Below, in pieces: positions 63,966-64,000 of a stretch of DNA of 64,000 bases. This DNA comes from an uncultured Clostridia bacterium (GTDB taxonomy: Bacteria; Bacillota; Clostridia; TANB77; CAG-508). Each line of letters begins with the position of its first letter. Positions within the stretch are counted from its first letter, which is position 1. Location: the NCBI GenBank assembly GCA_947628085.1, contig CANQYM010000002.1, positions 124,001 through 188,000 of the forward strand. Direction: 5' to 3'. The notes under the pieces are model-generated. The model had not been told where the DNA came from and ran no database searches. It was given only the letters and a program-made list of their open reading frames with translations. The position numbers and the translations under genes were made by a program.

Positions 63966-64000
63966 TTCTTATTATCCCAAATTATTTTTTTCGTTTCCAT

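Overview
The window reads as the chromosome of an AT-rich, low-GC Gram-positive bacterium (Bacillota, most likely an uncultured clostridial gut lineage). The evidence is the tadA / SRP RNA / dnaX / ybaB / recR order that B. subtilis also has, a CwlD-type amidase, yvcK, strong AAAGGAGG ribosome sites, and sigma-A promoters of TTGAAA-17-TATAAT type. The code is standard: TGG is used for Trp and TGA as a stop.

1-17 kb holds housekeeping and envelope genes. A cyclic-glucan-synthase-like enzyme runs off the left edge. A transglutaminase-like protein with a small partner and a cwlD-like amidase follow. Next is a 2.1-kb four-gene cassette bracketed by two inverted 189-bp MITE-like elements. After that come yvcK, recR, ybaB, dnaX, the SRP RNA, tadA, a tRNA-Arg(CCT), several membrane-anchored proteins and a GH73 cell-wall hydrolase. 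A tiny well-bounded transcription unit with two overlapping small ORFs closes this part.

17-40 kb is one large minus-strand locus resembling a type IV secretion system (T4SS). It has five tandem VirB2-like pilins plus a sixth, a PrgI/VirB3-like protein, a VirB4 N-domain-like protein, a VirB4 ATPase, and four VirB6/TrbL-like membrane proteins with very different large tails (one frameshifted). It also carries two paralogous anchored proteins, two anchored proteins that may be VirB8-like, and an ABC ATPase. No VirD4 coupling protein, relaxase or integrase lies inside it. It is the best candidate for an undescribed system.

40-49 kb holds an HNH protein with a ParB-like tail, a prephenate-dehydratase-like protein lacking the usual Thr-Arg-Phe motif, two small genes next to fragments of CRISPR repeat, and a complete type II-C CRISPR-Cas system. 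That system has 18 repeats, cas2, cas1, a 1064-aa cas9, and a tracrRNA whose promoter, anti-repeat and terminator are all visible. Every repeat ends in a perfect extended -10 promoter element (TGATATAAT).

49-64 kb is accessory DNA. An iteron-like region is followed by a type III restriction-modification operon with its own regulator. The remains of a mobilizable element come next: a MobP relaxase with an in-frame stop, a candidate oriT, a frameshifted TnpV, a DnaC-like loader, a replisome organizer and an excisionase-like protein. Then come a DUF262-HNH (GmrSD-like) protein with a zinc-ribbon partner and a short type II CBASS operon (HNH-SAVED effector, CD-NTase, E2-like protein). Cas9, type III RM, the GmrSD-like protein and CBASS make this end a layered defence region.
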